64,000 nt of DNA from Plantibacter sp. PA-3-X8 (GTDB lineage: Bacteria; Actinomycetota; Actinomycetes; Actinomycetales; Microbacteriaceae): positions 1,426,001 through 1,490,000 of the forward strand of contig NZ_CP033107.1 in the NCBI RefSeq assembly GCF_003856975.1, read 5' to 3'. Position 1 is the first letter of the stretch. Every line of letters starts with the position of its first letter. The notes beneath the pieces are model-generated. The model searched no databases. It was not told the origin of the DNA and saw only the letters and a program-made list of their open reading frames with translations. Shown piece by piece: positions 36,410 through 45,077 of the stretch. A program made the position numbers and the translations under genes.

Positions 36410-36830
36410 GTTCCGAGCTCAGGGCGGCGCGCTCAGCTGCGTCCAGCGGGACGAGTGGATAACGGCTCGCGTCCTCACGGAACTCATAGCCGTCACCGGT
36501 GGCACGCGGAATGACGTGGAGGTGGGCATGGGGGACGCCCTGGTCCGCAGCCGCGCCGTTCGACATCAGCAGATTCGTCCCTTCGACAGCGTTTCCGAAG
36601 ACGTTTCGGATCGCTCGATCCGCGCGCTGCGCGACGACAACCATCTCGCTGATCTCCGTGGGATGGAGTGCCGTGAGGTCTGGCGCGTGGCGTGTCGGCA
36701 GGACGAGCACATGGCCACGATTGATCGGGTGGCGGTCGAGGACAGCGATGACACCGGTTCCCCGAGCGACCACGTCGAACGTGCCCTCAGTGATGTTCGT
36801 GCAGAAGTCACAAGCGTCGTCCGCGTTCAT
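36393..36830 (-). CDS. HIT family nucleotide hydrolase
   Basis: A 145-residue HIT protein with an N-terminal Cys pair (CDFCTNI, possible zinc site), IAVLDRHPINRGHVLVLPTR and the catalytic triad GVPHAHLHVIP. HIT enzymes hydrolyse or transfer nucleoside monophosphates (AMP-lysine, Ap4A and similar). TAGGGT ends 7 nt before ATG 36830, a leaderless promoter. It stands alone between two terminators. Confidence 0.9.
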   Translation of the reverse strand: MNADDACDFCTNITEGTFDVVARGTGVIAVLDRHPINRGHVLVLPTRHAPDLTALHPTEISEMVVVAQRADRAIRNVFGNAVEGTNLLMSNGAAADQGVPHAHLHVIPRATGDGYEFREDASRYPLVPLDAAERAALSSELDSTN

Positions 36831-36882
36831 GGAGCTGACCCTAACCGACCGTGCCTTCTCACGGACGTGTGTCCCCGGAGAG

Positions 36883-36944
36883 GGTTCGTTCGCCCATGTT
36901 TGGGCCAGCGAACACTGCGTCGCCCAGAGATGGGCGAACGAACC
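36883..36944. terminator. Nested palindromic terminator downstream of hpaD
   Basis: Outer arms of 14 bp (GGTTCGTTCGCCCA at 36883-36896 and its exact complement at 36931-36944) contain a second hairpin (TTGGGC/GCCCAG). It lies 6 bp beyond the hpaD stop, between it and the HIT promoter, and should end the hpa operon transcript. Confidence 0.8.
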
Positions 36945-36949
36945 GAGGC

Positions 36950-38089
36950 CTAGAGCGTGTTGCCGAGCTTGAAGCCCTGCGCTTCGTCGCCCTTGCGGGT
37001 GTAGGAGAAGCCGTCGGCACCGATGGTGACCTCGAGTTCGGAATCGTCGGTTCGAGAGACGACCGGCTTCGGCTCGCCGTCGAGGTCGAGGACGAGCGAT
37101 GCGTCGGTGTACCAACTCGGCACGACGGCGTTGCCCCACCAGTCGCGACGCTGGTTGTCGTGCACGTCCCACGTGACCACCGGGTTGTCGGGGTCGCCCG
37201 TGTAGTAGTCCTGGGTGTAGATCTCGATCCGGTGGCCGTCGGGGTCGCGGATGTACAGGTAGAACGCGTTCGAGACCCCGTGCCGGCCGGGGCCGCGCTC
37301 GATGACGTCCGACATCCGCAGCGCGCCGAGCTTGTCGCAGATCGCGATGATGTTGTGCTTCTCGTGCGTCGCGAACGCCACGTGGTGCATGCGCGGTCCG
37401 TCGCCACCCGTCATCGCGGTGTCGTGCACCGTCGGCTTCCGGCGCATCCAGGCCGCGTACGTCGTCCCGGCCTCGTCCTGGATGTCCTCCGTCACGCGGA
37501 ACCCGAGGTCCTCCATGTACGCGACCGCCCGCGGCACGTCGGGCGTCACTTGGTTGAAGTGGTCGAGCCGCACGAGCGCGCCCGGCGTGTACAGGTCGTA
37601 GCGCCACGCCAACCGCTCGACGTGCTCCACGTCGTAGAAGAACTCGTAGGGGAACCCGAGCGGATCCTCGACGCGCACCGAGTCGCCGATGCCCTTCACA
37701 TACCCCTCGGCCCGACGCTCCACCCGGCACCCGAGCTCCGTGTAGAAGGCGACCGCGCGGTCGAGGTCCTCAGGACTCCGCACCCGGTAGCTGAACGCCG
37801 CGACCGCCGCCACCGGCCCCTGCCGCAGCACGAGGTTGTGGTGGATGAACTCCTCGAAGCTCCGCAGGTAGACGGTCGTCTCGTCCTCCTCCGTGACCAC
37901 GAGGTCGAGGACGTCGACGTAGAACTTCCGGCTCGCGGCGAGATCCGTGACGACGATCTCCATGTACGCGCAGCGGAGGATGTCCGGCGGGGTAGCGGCG
38001 GGCGTCGGGATGCGGTTCACCGGCACAGGGATCGGGTCGGTGGCGGTCACGACGGGCTCGGCCGACGACGGGGTGATGGGGTTCGACAT
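36950..38089 (-). CDS. hpaD: Homoprotocatechuate (3,4-dihydroxyphenylacetate) 2,3-dioxygenase
   Basis: A 379-residue VOC-type extradiol dioxygenase. Metal ligands are His177 (RLDHFNQ), His236 (MHHVAF) and Glu289 (HRIEIY); second-sphere His222, His270 and Tyr279 also align. With a constant 22-residue offset these match His155, His214, Glu267, His200, His248 and Tyr257 of the Brevibacterium fuscum enzyme as I recall them, so function is well supported. It opens the ring of homoprotocatechuate. An Ala/Pro-rich N-terminal extension is present. It lies 52 bp downstream of hpaE, with AAGGA before its ATG. Confidence 0.93.
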   Translation of the reverse strand: MSNPITPSSAEPVVTATDPIPVPVNRIPTPAATPPDILRCAYMEIVVTDLAASRKFYVDVLDLVVTEEDETTVYLRSFEEFIHHNLVLRQGPVAAVAAFSYRVRSPEDLDRAVAFYTELGCRVERRAEGYVKGIGDSVRVEDPLGFPYEFFYDVEHVERLAWRYDLYTPGALVRLDHFNQVTPDVPRAVAYMEDLGFRVTEDIQDEAGTTYAAWMRRKPTVHDTAMTGGDGPRMHHVAFATHEKHNIIAICDKLGALRMSDVIERGPGRHGVSNAFYLYIRDPDGHRIEIYTQDYYTGDPDNPVVTWDVHDNQRRDWWGNAVVPSWYTDASLVLDLDGEPKPVVSRTDDSELEVTIGADGFSYTRKGDEAQGFKLGNTL

Positions 38090-38141
38090 GATCTGCGTCC
38101 TTGCTGATCTCGGTTGCTGGGTGGAGGTCGACCGGGAGCGG

Positions 38142-39656
38142 TCAGTGCGCGGCCTGCAGCGGCCCGCCGGTCCCGAAGCGTGGGGAGTGCGCCTGGTTCA
38201 GCGTGATGTGCACCGCCTGCTGGTCGGTGTAGAAGTCGATCGAGCGGTAGCCGCCCTCGTGCCCGAGCCCCGAGGCCTTCACCCCGCCGAACGGGGTGCG
38301 GAGGTCGCGCACGTTGTTCGAGTTCAGCCACACCATCCCGGCCTGCACGTTCTGGGAGAAGCTGTGTGCGCGCTTGAGGTCGTTCGTCCAGATGTAGGCG
38401 GCGAGCCCGTACTTCGTGTCGTTCGCGAGCGCGAGTGCCTCCTCATCGGAGTCGAAGGGGGTGATTGCGACGACCGGCCCGAAGATCTCCTCCTGGAAGA
38501 TGCGGGCGGTCGGCGGGACGTCGGCGAAGACCGTCGGCGCGACGTAGTTGCCGGTCGGGAACCCCTCGGGGCGACCGCCGCCGGCGACGAGGCGGCCCTC
38601 GGTCTTGCCGATCTCGACGTAGCCCATGACCTTCTCGTAGTGCTCCGGGTGCACGAGCGCGCCGACCTCGGTGGCCGGGTCGTTCGGGTGCCCGACGACG
38701 ATGTTGCGGGCACGCTCGGCGTAGCGCTCGACGAAGTCGTCGTAGACACTCCGCTCGACGAGGATGCGGCTGCCGGCGGTGCAGCGCTCACCGTTCAACG
38801 AGAACACCCCGAACACCGTCGCGTCGAGGGCGTCGTCGAGGTCGGCGTCGGCGAACACGACGGCCGGTGACTTGCCGCCGAGCTCCATCGAGAGCCCCTT
38901 CAGGAACGGCGCGGCGTTCGCGAAGATGAGCTGACCGGTGCTGCTCTCGCCGGTGAACGAGATGAGCGGCACGTCCGGGTGCTTCACGAGCGCGTCGCCG
39001 GCGTCCTCACCGAGCCCGTTCACGAGGTTGAACACGCCGTCGGGCACGCCCGCGTCGCGGAAGATGTCCGCCCACAGGCTCGCCGAGAGCGGGGTGAACT
39101 CCGCCGGCTTGAGGACGACCGTGTTGCCGGTCGCGAGGGCCGGAGCGAGCTTCCAGCTCTCGAGCATGAACGGCGTGTTCCACGGCGTGATGAGCCCCGC
39201 GACGCCGATGGGCTTGCGGTTGACGTAGTTCACCTGCCGGCCGGGCACCTTGTAGGTGTCGTCGTGCTGGGCGACGATCAGGTCGGCGAAGAACCGGAAA
39301 TTCTCGGCGGCGCGCTTCGCCTGACCGAGCGCCTGCGTGATCGGCAGGCCGGTGTCGAAGCTCTCCAGCTCCGCGAGGCGGGCGTCCTGCGCTTCGACGG
39401 CGTCGGCGACCCGGTGCAGGATCCGGCTGCGCTCGCGGGGGAGGAGCCGCGGCCACGGACCCTCGTCGAAAGCGCGCTTGGCGGCGGCGACGGCGAGGTC
39501 GACGTCCGCCTGCTTGCCGGCGGCGGCCTGGACGTAGGTCTCGTTCGACACGGGGTCGAGGACGTCGAAGGTGTCGCCGTCGACCGAGTCGACGAACGCG
39601 CCGTCGATGAAGTGCCGGATACGGTCGGGCAACGCTGCCGGAACGTGCTGGGTCAT
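38142..39656 (-). CDS. hpaE: 5-carboxymethyl-2-hydroxymuconate semialdehyde dehydrogenase
   Basis: A 504-residue aldehyde dehydrogenase. Catalytic Cys292 (NGERCTAGSR), base Glu258 (SMELGGKSP), Asn160 (TPWNTPF), and NAD-binding FTGESSTGQ. In the hpa pathway it oxidises the ring-cleavage semialdehyde to the dicarboxylate. Its start overlaps the GntR stop by ATGA. Assignment to HpaE rather than a generic ALDH rests on the neighbours hpaD, hpaI and hpaH. Confidence 0.9.
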   Translation of the reverse strand: MTQHVPAALPDRIRHFIDGAFVDSVDGDTFDVLDPVSNETYVQAAAGKQADVDLAVAAAKRAFDEGPWPRLLPRERSRILHRVADAVEAQDARLAELESFDTGLPITQALGQAKRAAENFRFFADLIVAQHDDTYKVPGRQVNYVNRKPIGVAGLITPWNTPFMLESWKLAPALATGNTVVLKPAEFTPLSASLWADIFRDAGVPDGVFNLVNGLGEDAGDALVKHPDVPLISFTGESSTGQLIFANAAPFLKGLSMELGGKSPAVVFADADLDDALDATVFGVFSLNGERCTAGSRILVERSVYDDFVERYAERARNIVVGHPNDPATEVGALVHPEHYEKVMGYVEIGKTEGRLVAGGGRPEGFPTGNYVAPTVFADVPPTARIFQEEIFGPVVAITPFDSDEEALALANDTKYGLAAYIWTNDLKRAHSFSQNVQAGMVWLNSNNVRDLRTPFGGVKASGLGHEGGYRSIDFYTDQQAVHITLNQAHSPRFGTGGPLQAAH

Positions 39657-40399
39657 GGATGGTTCCTCCGGTCGGTGGTGGACGGCGGTGACGACGGCGG
39701 GCGGGCCGTCGTGGGCGGCTGGTGCTCCGCCTGGTACGCGAGCATGGCGTCGAGCGTCGCGGTGCGGTGGTCACGGGCGGCAATCTCGATCTCAAGCGGC
39801 TGCGCGCCGGCGGCGATGAGTTCGAGGATGCCGTCATGCTCGGCGACCGACTCCCGCGCGCGGCCGGGCACAAAGCTGAACGTCGAATCGCGGAGTGCGG
39901 TCAGCCGCCGCCAGCCGCGATGGACGAGGTCGAGGACGTGCGGGTTCGGGCACTCCTCGAAGAGGACGGTGTGGAACTCCAGGTTCAGCGCCGTGAACGC
40001 GTGCGGGTCGAAGTCGTCGAGCGTGCGGCGCATCCGCTCGTTGATCTCTCGAGCGCGGGCCAGATGGTCGTCGGTGAGGTAAGCGGCACTCATCGAGGTC
40101 GCTGCGCCCTCGACGAGGGCGAGCGTCTGCATCGTGAAGAGGTACTCGGTCTCGTGCAGCATCGCGACCTGCGCGCCGACGTTGCGCTCGAACGTCACGA
40201 GCCCCTCGGCCTCCAGCCGGCGGATCGCCTCGCGCACCGGGACCACGCTGATGTCGAGCTCACCGGCGATCTGTCCGAGCACCAGCCGGTACCCGGGGAC
40301 GAAGCGCCCCTCGTCGATGGCCTCGCGGATGAACCGGTAGGCGCGCTCGGACTTGCTGAGCGACGCTTCCTGCCCGGTCGTCGGGTGTGGTCCGCTCAT
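39653..40399 (-). CDS. GntR family (FadR-type) regulator of the hpa cluster
   Basis: A 248-residue regulator. wHTH (about 12-75): AYRFIREAIDEGRFVPGYRL, VLGQIAGELDISVVPVREAI, RRLEAEGLV. The C-terminal FCD domain has the metal-binding His triad (NLEFHTVLF, EHDGIL, ARDHRTATL). It is embedded within the hpa operon with ATGA overlaps on both sides, and two copies of a 12-bp palindrome (ATCGTATACGAT-like) upstream of the operon starts are its likely sites. A pathway intermediate is the probable inducer. Confidence 0.88.
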   Translation of the reverse strand: MSGPHPTTGQEASLSKSERAYRFIREAIDEGRFVPGYRLVLGQIAGELDISVVPVREAIRRLEAEGLVTFERNVGAQVAMLHETEYLFTMQTLALVEGAATSMSAAYLTDDHLARAREINERMRRTLDDFDPHAFTALNLEFHTVLFEECPNPHVLDLVHRGWRRLTALRDSTFSFVPGRARESVAEHDGILELIAAGAQPLEIEIAARDHRTATLDAMLAYQAEHQPPTTARPPSSPPSTTDRRNHP

Positions 40400-41901
40400 C
40401 GTCCCTGCTCGCTCTCGTATCGCGCCCGCCACTCGGCGTTCAGCGGGAAGAGGCCGTCGACGGCGGCACCACCACGGACCTGCTCGGCGATCCAGGCGTC
40501 CTCCGCCTCCTGCACGACCGCCTCCGCGGCGACCTCGGCGGCGAGCGCCCGGGGGATCGCGATGACGCCGTCACCGTCCCCGACGATCACGTCGCCCGGC
40601 AGGACGGTCGCCCCGCCGCAGGTGATCGCGACGTCGGTCTCCCATGGCACATGACGGCGCCCGAGGACGGACGGGTGCGGACCCTGCGAGAAGGTCGGCA
40701 GGTCGAACGCCGCGACCTGCTCGGCGTCGCGGATCCCGCCGTCGGTGACGACCCCGGCCGCTCCCCGTTGCTGCGCCCGAAGTGCGAGGACGTCGCCGAC
40801 GGTGCCCGTGCCGCGCTCGCCGCGCGCCTCGATCACGATGACCTCGCCGGCCTCGACGGTGTCGAAGATGCGCTTCTGCGCGTTGAAGCCGTTCCCACGC
40901 TCGGCGAAGAGGTCGGGCCGGTAGGCGACGAAGCGGAGGGTGCGGGCCACGCCGACCATGCGCGTGCCCGGTCGCGATGCGTGGACGCCCTCGATGAAGA
41001 CCTCGGTGTACCCGCGGGCCCGGAGCTTGGCGCTGAGCGTCGCCGTCGTGACCGAGGCGAGCTGCTCGGCGACCACGGGGTCGAGCGGTTCGGCGACCCG
41101 ATCACCGAGACCGTCCCGGTCCCTGAGCTTGTCGGAGGGCAGACCCGCCGCCGCAGCGTCCCCCCAGGCCTCGATGCGCTGATGGTCGTCGACGGCCGGC
41201 TTCGCGCCGAACCCGCCGAAGGGTTCGGTGCCCTCGACGACCGTCGTCACGAGTCGACCGCTCGTCGGGGTGCCGGGTGCGGTCGGTGCGTCGACCTCGA
41301 CCTCGACGACGTCGCCGGGCACGACGACGGAGGAGCCGGCGGGTGTGCCGGTGAGGATGACGTCGCCGGGCTCGAGCGTCGCGAGCTGCGAGAGGTCGGC
41401 GATGAGCTGGGCGAAGGGGAAGAGCAGCGTGTCGCTCGTGTCGTCTTGGACGACGACGCCGTTGACCCAGGTGCGCACGCGGAGGGCGGCCGGATCGATC
41501 TGCTCGGCGGGGATGACGGACGGGCCGAGGGGCGTGTAGCCGTCGCCGCCCTTCGAGCGCAGGTTCGACCCCTTGTCGGCACTGCGGAAGTCGTAGAGCC
41601 CGAAGTCGTTCGCCGCGGTGACGCCCGAGACGTGCTGCCAGGCGTCCTCGACGCGGACGCGGCGGGCCGCGGTACCGATGATGATCGCGATCTCGCCCTC
41701 GAAGGCGAGCAGTTCCGCGCCGGCCGGACGCTCGATAGTGCCGCCCGTGCCTGAGACGGAGGACCACGGCTTGAGGAAGTACGAGGGGTGCTCCGGCGTG
41801 CGGCCGCGCTGGGCCGCTCGCGACGGGTAGTTGAGGTGGACGGCGATGATCTTGCCGCCCCCGCTGTTCGGGAGGCCTTCGATGCCCTGGTGGCTACTCA
41901 T
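40396..41901 (-). CDS. Fusion: FAH-domain isomerase/decarboxylase (HpaG-like) + RraA-like aldolase/decarboxylase domain
   Basis: A 501-residue protein. Residues about 45-255 form a fumarylacetoacetate hydrolase domain (LLAFEGEIAIIIG with Glu ligands, AANDFGLYDFR, EPGDVILTGTPAG). After a linker, about 280-490 is an RraA/HMG-aldolase-like domain with VVTDGGIRD (Mg-binding GGxRD) and LPTFSQGPHPS. HpaG normally has two FAH halves; here one is replaced by RraA, a fold known to decarboxylate and cleave oxoacids. ATG at 41901; a longer frame upstream is rejected because it would run through the hpaI gene. The linker contains a CCTGAGCTTGTCGgAGG motif. Confidence 0.87.
   Translation of the reverse strand: MSSHQGIEGLPNSGGGKIIAVHLNYPSRAAQRGRTPEHPSYFLKPWSSVSGTGGTIERPAGAELLAFEGEIAIIIGTAARRVRVEDAWQHVSGVTAANDFGLYDFRSADKGSNLRSKGGDGYTPLGPSVIPAEQIDPAALRVRTWVNGVVVQDDTSDTLLFPFAQLIADLSQLATLEPGDVILTGTPAGSSVVVPGDVVEVEVDAPTAPGTPTSGRLVTTVVEGTEPFGGFGAKPAVDDHQRIEAWGDAAAAGLPSDKLRDRDGLGDRVAEPLDPVVAEQLASVTTATLSAKLRARGYTEVFIEGVHASRPGTRMVGVARTLRFVAYRPDLFAERGNGFNAQKRIFDTVEAGEVIVIEARGERGTGTVGDVLALRAQQRGAAGVVTDGGIRDAEQVAAFDLPTFSQGPHPSVLGRRHVPWETDVAITCGGATVLPGDVIVGDGDGVIAIPRALAAEVAAEAVVQEAEDAWIAEQVRGGAAVDGLFPLNAEWRARYESEQGR
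41118..41139. repeat. CCTGAGCTTGTCG motif inside the FAH-RraA linker
   Basis: GGTCCCTGAGCTTGTCGGAG lies in the coding DNA of the interdomain linker (LPSDKLRDRDGLGDR when read in the gene frame). It resembles the short motif scattered in high-GC genomes, and the copy at 15427. Its place in the linker suggests a repeat inserted in frame at a domain junction. Confidence 0.55.
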
Positions 41902-41928
41902 CACACGTCCTCGTTGTCGGTATCCAGA

Positions 41929-41940
41929 ATCGTATACGAT
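41929..41940. promoter_or_regulatory. GntR operator, upstream of the FAH-RraA/gntR/hpaE/hpaD operon
   Basis: ATCGTATACGAT is a perfect 12-bp palindrome 28 nt before the fusion gene start, in the gap after hpaI. A near-identical box lies at 43627-43638. Its sequence matches the GTATAC-centred sites of FadR-type GntR proteins. Confidence 0.82.
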
Positions 41941-41960
41941 CCGGACGCGGTCGGAAAGGG

Positions 41961-42773
41961 TCAGTACCCGTCGCTGCGGGTCGCGTCGCTCCGGCCGTCG
42001 ATGAAGCGCTCCGCCAACTGCTCGGATGCGCGGGCGAGGAGCGACACATCCGCACCGACGAGGACGAAGGACGCCCCGCGGTCGAGGTAGTGCTCGGCCA
42101 TGACGGGGTCGAAGGCGTTCACGCCGGCCGGCTTCCCGGCGGCGGCGGCGGCATCGAGCACCCGCTCGACAGCGCTGACCACGGTGGGGTGCCCCTGCTG
42201 GCCGAGCAGTCCGAGCGACGCCGAGAGGTCGGCCGGACCGACGAACACCGCGTCCACGCCGTCGACCGCGAGGATCTCGTCCGCCTGCTCGACGGCCTCC
42301 GCCGACTCGATCTGCACCGTGAGCGACACCGAATCGTTCGCCTGCGCGAGGTAGTCGTCGACCCGGTTCCAGCGGGAGGACCTCGCGAGCGCGCTGCCGA
42401 CCCCGCGGACGCCCTGCGGCGGGTACCGCACGGCCTGCACGAGCGCCACCGCCTGCTCGGCCGACGACACCATGGGCACGATGAGGTTCTGCGCCCCGAG
42501 GTCGAGCACCTGCTTGATGACGACCGCGTCGCCGAACGGCACCCGCACCAGCGGACACACCGGGAAGGCGGCCACCACCTGCAGTTGCAGCTGGATGCTC
42601 TCCAGGGTGTTCGCCGAGTGCTCGCCGTCGATGAGGAGCAGGTCGAGCCCGCTGCCCGCAGCGATCTCCGCCGCGATCGGGCTCCCCGACACCACCCACA
42701 TGCCGATGAGGGGGCGATCCGCGGTGCGCAGGCGCTCGCCGAAGGTCGGCGGCAGGGTCATTCGAATCGGCAT
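41961..42773 (-). CDS. hpaI: 4-hydroxy-2-oxoheptane-1,7-dioate aldolase
   Basis: A 270-residue class II pyruvate aldolase. LLLIDGEHSANTLESIQLQL holds the catalytic His, NLIVPMVSSAEQA and RGVGSALARSSRWNRVDDYL are family signatures, and the metal ligands Glu (VQIESAEA) and Asp (GPADLS) are present. It cleaves the hydroxy-oxo acid to pyruvate and succinic semialdehyde. ATG 42773 has GGGAG 7 nt upstream and is preferred; ATG 42761 would give an ATGA overlap with hpaH but lacks a site. Confidence 0.93.
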   Translation of the reverse strand: MPIRMTLPPTFGERLRTADRPLIGMWVVSGSPIAAEIAAGSGLDLLLIDGEHSANTLESIQLQLQVVAAFPVCPLVRVPFGDAVVIKQVLDLGAQNLIVPMVSSAEQAVALVQAVRYPPQGVRGVGSALARSSRWNRVDDYLAQANDSVSLTVQIESAEAVEQADEILAVDGVDAVFVGPADLSASLGLLGQQGHPTVVSAVERVLDAAAAAGKPAGVNAFDPVMAEHYLDRGASFVLVGADVSLLARASEQLAERFIDGRSDATRSDGY

Positions 42774-43540
42774 GTCACGGCTCCCAGTCCCTGGTATTCG
42801 GCGTGGACGGTGTCGCCCCGTTCGACCCACATCGGTCTCGTGAACGATCCCGACAGGATGATCTCCCCGGCGGCGAGACTCCCGCCGTGCTGGGCGAGCT
42901 TGCCGGCGAGCCACGCGACGCCGAGTGCCGGGTGCCCGAGGACGGCGCCGGCGACGCCCGACTCCTCGATGGTCTGGTTGCGGTACAGCAGGGCCGAGAC
43001 CCATCGCGGATCGATCGCGTCGGGGCGGACGGGCGTTCCGCCGAGCACCATGGCACCGAGTGCCGCGTTGTCGGCGATGGTGTCGACGATCGTGCGACCG
43101 TCGAGTTCGATGTGGGAGTTGAGGACCTCGAGCGCCGGGACGATGTGGTCGGTCGCGTCGAGCACCTCGAAGATCGTGCAGTGCGGTCCCTGCAACGGGC
43201 GACCGAGGACGAAGGCCAGCTCGACCTCCACGCGGACGTTGGAGTAGGCGTCGAAGTCGAGCGTCGCGCCCGAGTCGAAGACCTGGTCGTCGAGGATGAC
43301 GCCGTAGTCGGGTTCGGTGATCCCGGTGGCCTGCTGCATCGCCTTCGAGGTGAGGCCGATCTTGTGGCCGACGACGCGCCGACCGGCGGCGATGCGGCGT
43401 TCGGCCCACAGCGCCTGCACGGCGTAGGAGTCCTCGACGGTCATGTCCGGGTGCCGGGCGGTGAGGAGGGGGATGACGCTCCGGCCCTCGTGCGCCGCCG
43501 CCAGCTCGTCGGCGATCGCCTGTCGTTCGTGATCCTGCAT
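42758..43540 (-). CDS. hpaH: 2-oxo-hept-4-ene-1,7-dioate hydratase
   Basis: A 260-residue FAH-superfamily hydratase. HKIGLTSKAMQQATGITEPD, YGVILDDQVFDSG, RVEVELAFVLGRPL (Glu metal ligands) and GEIILSGSFTRP match HpaH/MhpD. It adds water to the dienoate before HpaI. First gene of the hpaH-hpaI pair; GAGG precedes its ATG. It is divergent from the MFS gene, with one GntR box in the gap. Confidence 0.92.
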   Translation of the reverse strand: MQDHERQAIADELAAAHEGRSVIPLLTARHPDMTVEDSYAVQALWAERRIAAGRRVVGHKIGLTSKAMQQATGITEPDYGVILDDQVFDSGATLDFDAYSNVRVEVELAFVLGRPLQGPHCTIFEVLDATDHIVPALEVLNSHIELDGRTIVDTIADNAALGAMVLGGTPVRPDAIDPRWVSALLYRNQTIEESGVAGAVLGHPALGVAWLAGKLAQHGGSLAAGEIILSGSFTRPMWVERGDTVHAEYQGLGAVTCRFE

Positions 43541-43626
43541 CGCGTCCCGTCCTCATCTGCGTCGACTGCGGCCTGCGATCACGATACGGTGCGTCGTCAT
43601 CGACTGCCTCTTGCGCGGTGCCCACG

Positions 43627-43638
43627 ATTGTATACGAT
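43627..43638. promoter_or_regulatory. GntR operator between hpaH and the MFS transporter gene
   Basis: ATTGTATACGAT matches ATCGTATACGAT at 41929 with one change. It lies between the divergent hpaH and MFS starts, immediately upstream of a TACATT (43645-43650) -10-like box for the transporter. One box could control both directions. Confidence 0.8.
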
Positions 43639-43697
43639 GTGGTGTACATTCTGGCGGTCCAATGACGGGCCGCGACGGACAAAGGGGTCTCGAGACA

Positions 43698-45071
43698 ATG
43701 ACAACCGCATCACTGGCGCGAGCGACGACGCCCGCGGAACTCCGGCGCGTGGCCTTCGCCACCGTCATCGGCACCACGGTCGAGTGGTACGACTTCTTCC
43801 TCTATGCGAGCGCCGCCGGTCTCGTCTTCTCTCAGCTCTTCTTCCAGCCGGCAGGGCCGCAGGCCGCGCTGTTGCTGTCGTTCGCGACGGTCGGCGTCAG
43901 CTTCCTGTTCCGGCCGCTCGGCGCGTTCGTCGCCGGGCACTTCGGCGACCGCATCGGCCGGAAGAAGATGCTCGTCATCACGCTCTTCCTCATGGGAGCT
44001 GCCACGACGCTCATCGGTCTGCTGCCGACGTACGACCAGATCGGGATCATCGCCCCCGCCCTGCTCGTGTTCCTCCGCATCCTGCAGGGGCTGTCGACCG
44101 GCGGGGAGTGGGGCGGCGCCGTCCTCATGGCCGTCGAGCACGCCCCCACCGGCCGCCGCGGCCGGTTCGGTGCGTTCCCGCAGATCGGCGTCCCGATCGG
44201 ACTGCTCCTCGCCTCCGGCATGCTCGCGCTCATGACGGGCGTGATCTCGCCCGGCGCCGCGTTCCTCGAGTGGGGCTGGCGGATCCCGTTCCTGCTGAGC
44301 TTCGTCCTGATCATCGTCGGCTACGTCGTGCGCCGGAAGGTCGATGAGAGCCCCGTCTTCGTCGCGCTCGCCCGCAACAAGGAGCGTCGCCGGGTCCCGA
44401 TCATCGAGCTCTTCCGTCACCACTGGCTGCTCGTGCTGCTCGCGGCGCTCACCTTCGCCGGCAACAACGCCGCCGGCTACATGACCACGGGCGGCTACAT
44501 CCAGAACTACGCGACGACGCCGCTCGCCGACGGTGGCCTGGTCGGCATGGAGCGGACGCCGGTGCTGCTCGCGGTGACCGGGTCGGCCATCGTCTGGCTG
44601 ATCGTCACCTGGTTCGCGGGTTCGCTGTCCGACCGGATCGGCCGACGCAACACCTACATCATCGGCTGGGTCGCGTTCCTGGCCACCGTCTTCGTGCTCT
44701 TCCCGCTCGTGAACACCGGCAACCCGTGGTTGTTGTTCCTCGGGCTCGCGCTGTTCACGATCGGCAACGGCTTCACCTACGGGCCGCAGGCGGCGTACTT
44801 CGCCGAGCTGTTCCCGGCGTCGATCCGGTACACGGGTGTGTCGGTCACCTACGCGATCGGCGCCATCCTCGGCGGAGCGTTCGCGCCGACGATCGCGACC
44901 TGGCTGGTGCAGGTCACGGGGTCGTCGACGAGCGTCGCGTTCTACATCGCCGGCATGATCGTCATCGCCTTCGCGGCGACCCTCCTCCTGCGCGACCGCA
45001 CGGGTATCCCGCTCGGTGGCGAGGCGGAGGACGAGCAGAGCCGTGGTCAGGTCTACGGCGCGCGGAGGTAG
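43698..45071 (+). CDS. MFS transporter, metabolite:H+ symporter (MHS) type
   Basis: A 457-residue 12-TM protein of the MHS/ShiA branch: GTTVEWYDFFLYA is the branch signature, FFQPAGPQAALLLSFATVGV follows, and GHFGDRIGRKKMLVITLFLM is motif A. These importers move aromatic or dicarboxylic acids with protons. Its divergence from hpaH with a shared GntR box argues that it imports 4-hydroxyphenylacetate or homoprotocatechuate. ATG 43698 follows AAAGGGG. Convergent with IclR. Confidence 0.9.
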   Translation: MTTASLARATTPAELRRVAFATVIGTTVEWYDFFLYASAAGLVFSQLFFQPAGPQAALLLSFATVGVSFLFRPLGAFVAGHFGDRIGRKKMLVITLFLMGAATTLIGLLPTYDQIGIIAPALLVFLRILQGLSTGGEWGGAVLMAVEHAPTGRRGRFGAFPQIGVPIGLLLASGMLALMTGVISPGAAFLEWGWRIPFLLSFVLIIVGYVVRRKVDESPVFVALARNKERRRVPIIELFRHHWLLVLLAALTFAGNNAAGYMTTGGYIQNYATTPLADGGLVGMERTPVLLAVTGSAIVWLIVTWFAGSLSDRIGRRNTYIIGWVAFLATVFVLFPLVNTGNPWLLFLGLALFTIGNGFTYGPQAAYFAELFPASIRYTGVSVTYAIGAILGGAFAPTIATWLVQVTGSSTSVAFYIAGMIVIAFAATLLLRDRTGIPLGGEAEDEQSRGQVYGARR

Positions 45072-45077
45072 CCGCGG

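Noticed and set aside
41902..42699. Extension of the FAH-RraA frame to 767 residues
   Set aside because: It reads hpaI out of frame and crosses the GntR operator; ATG 41901 begins just before the FAH domain.
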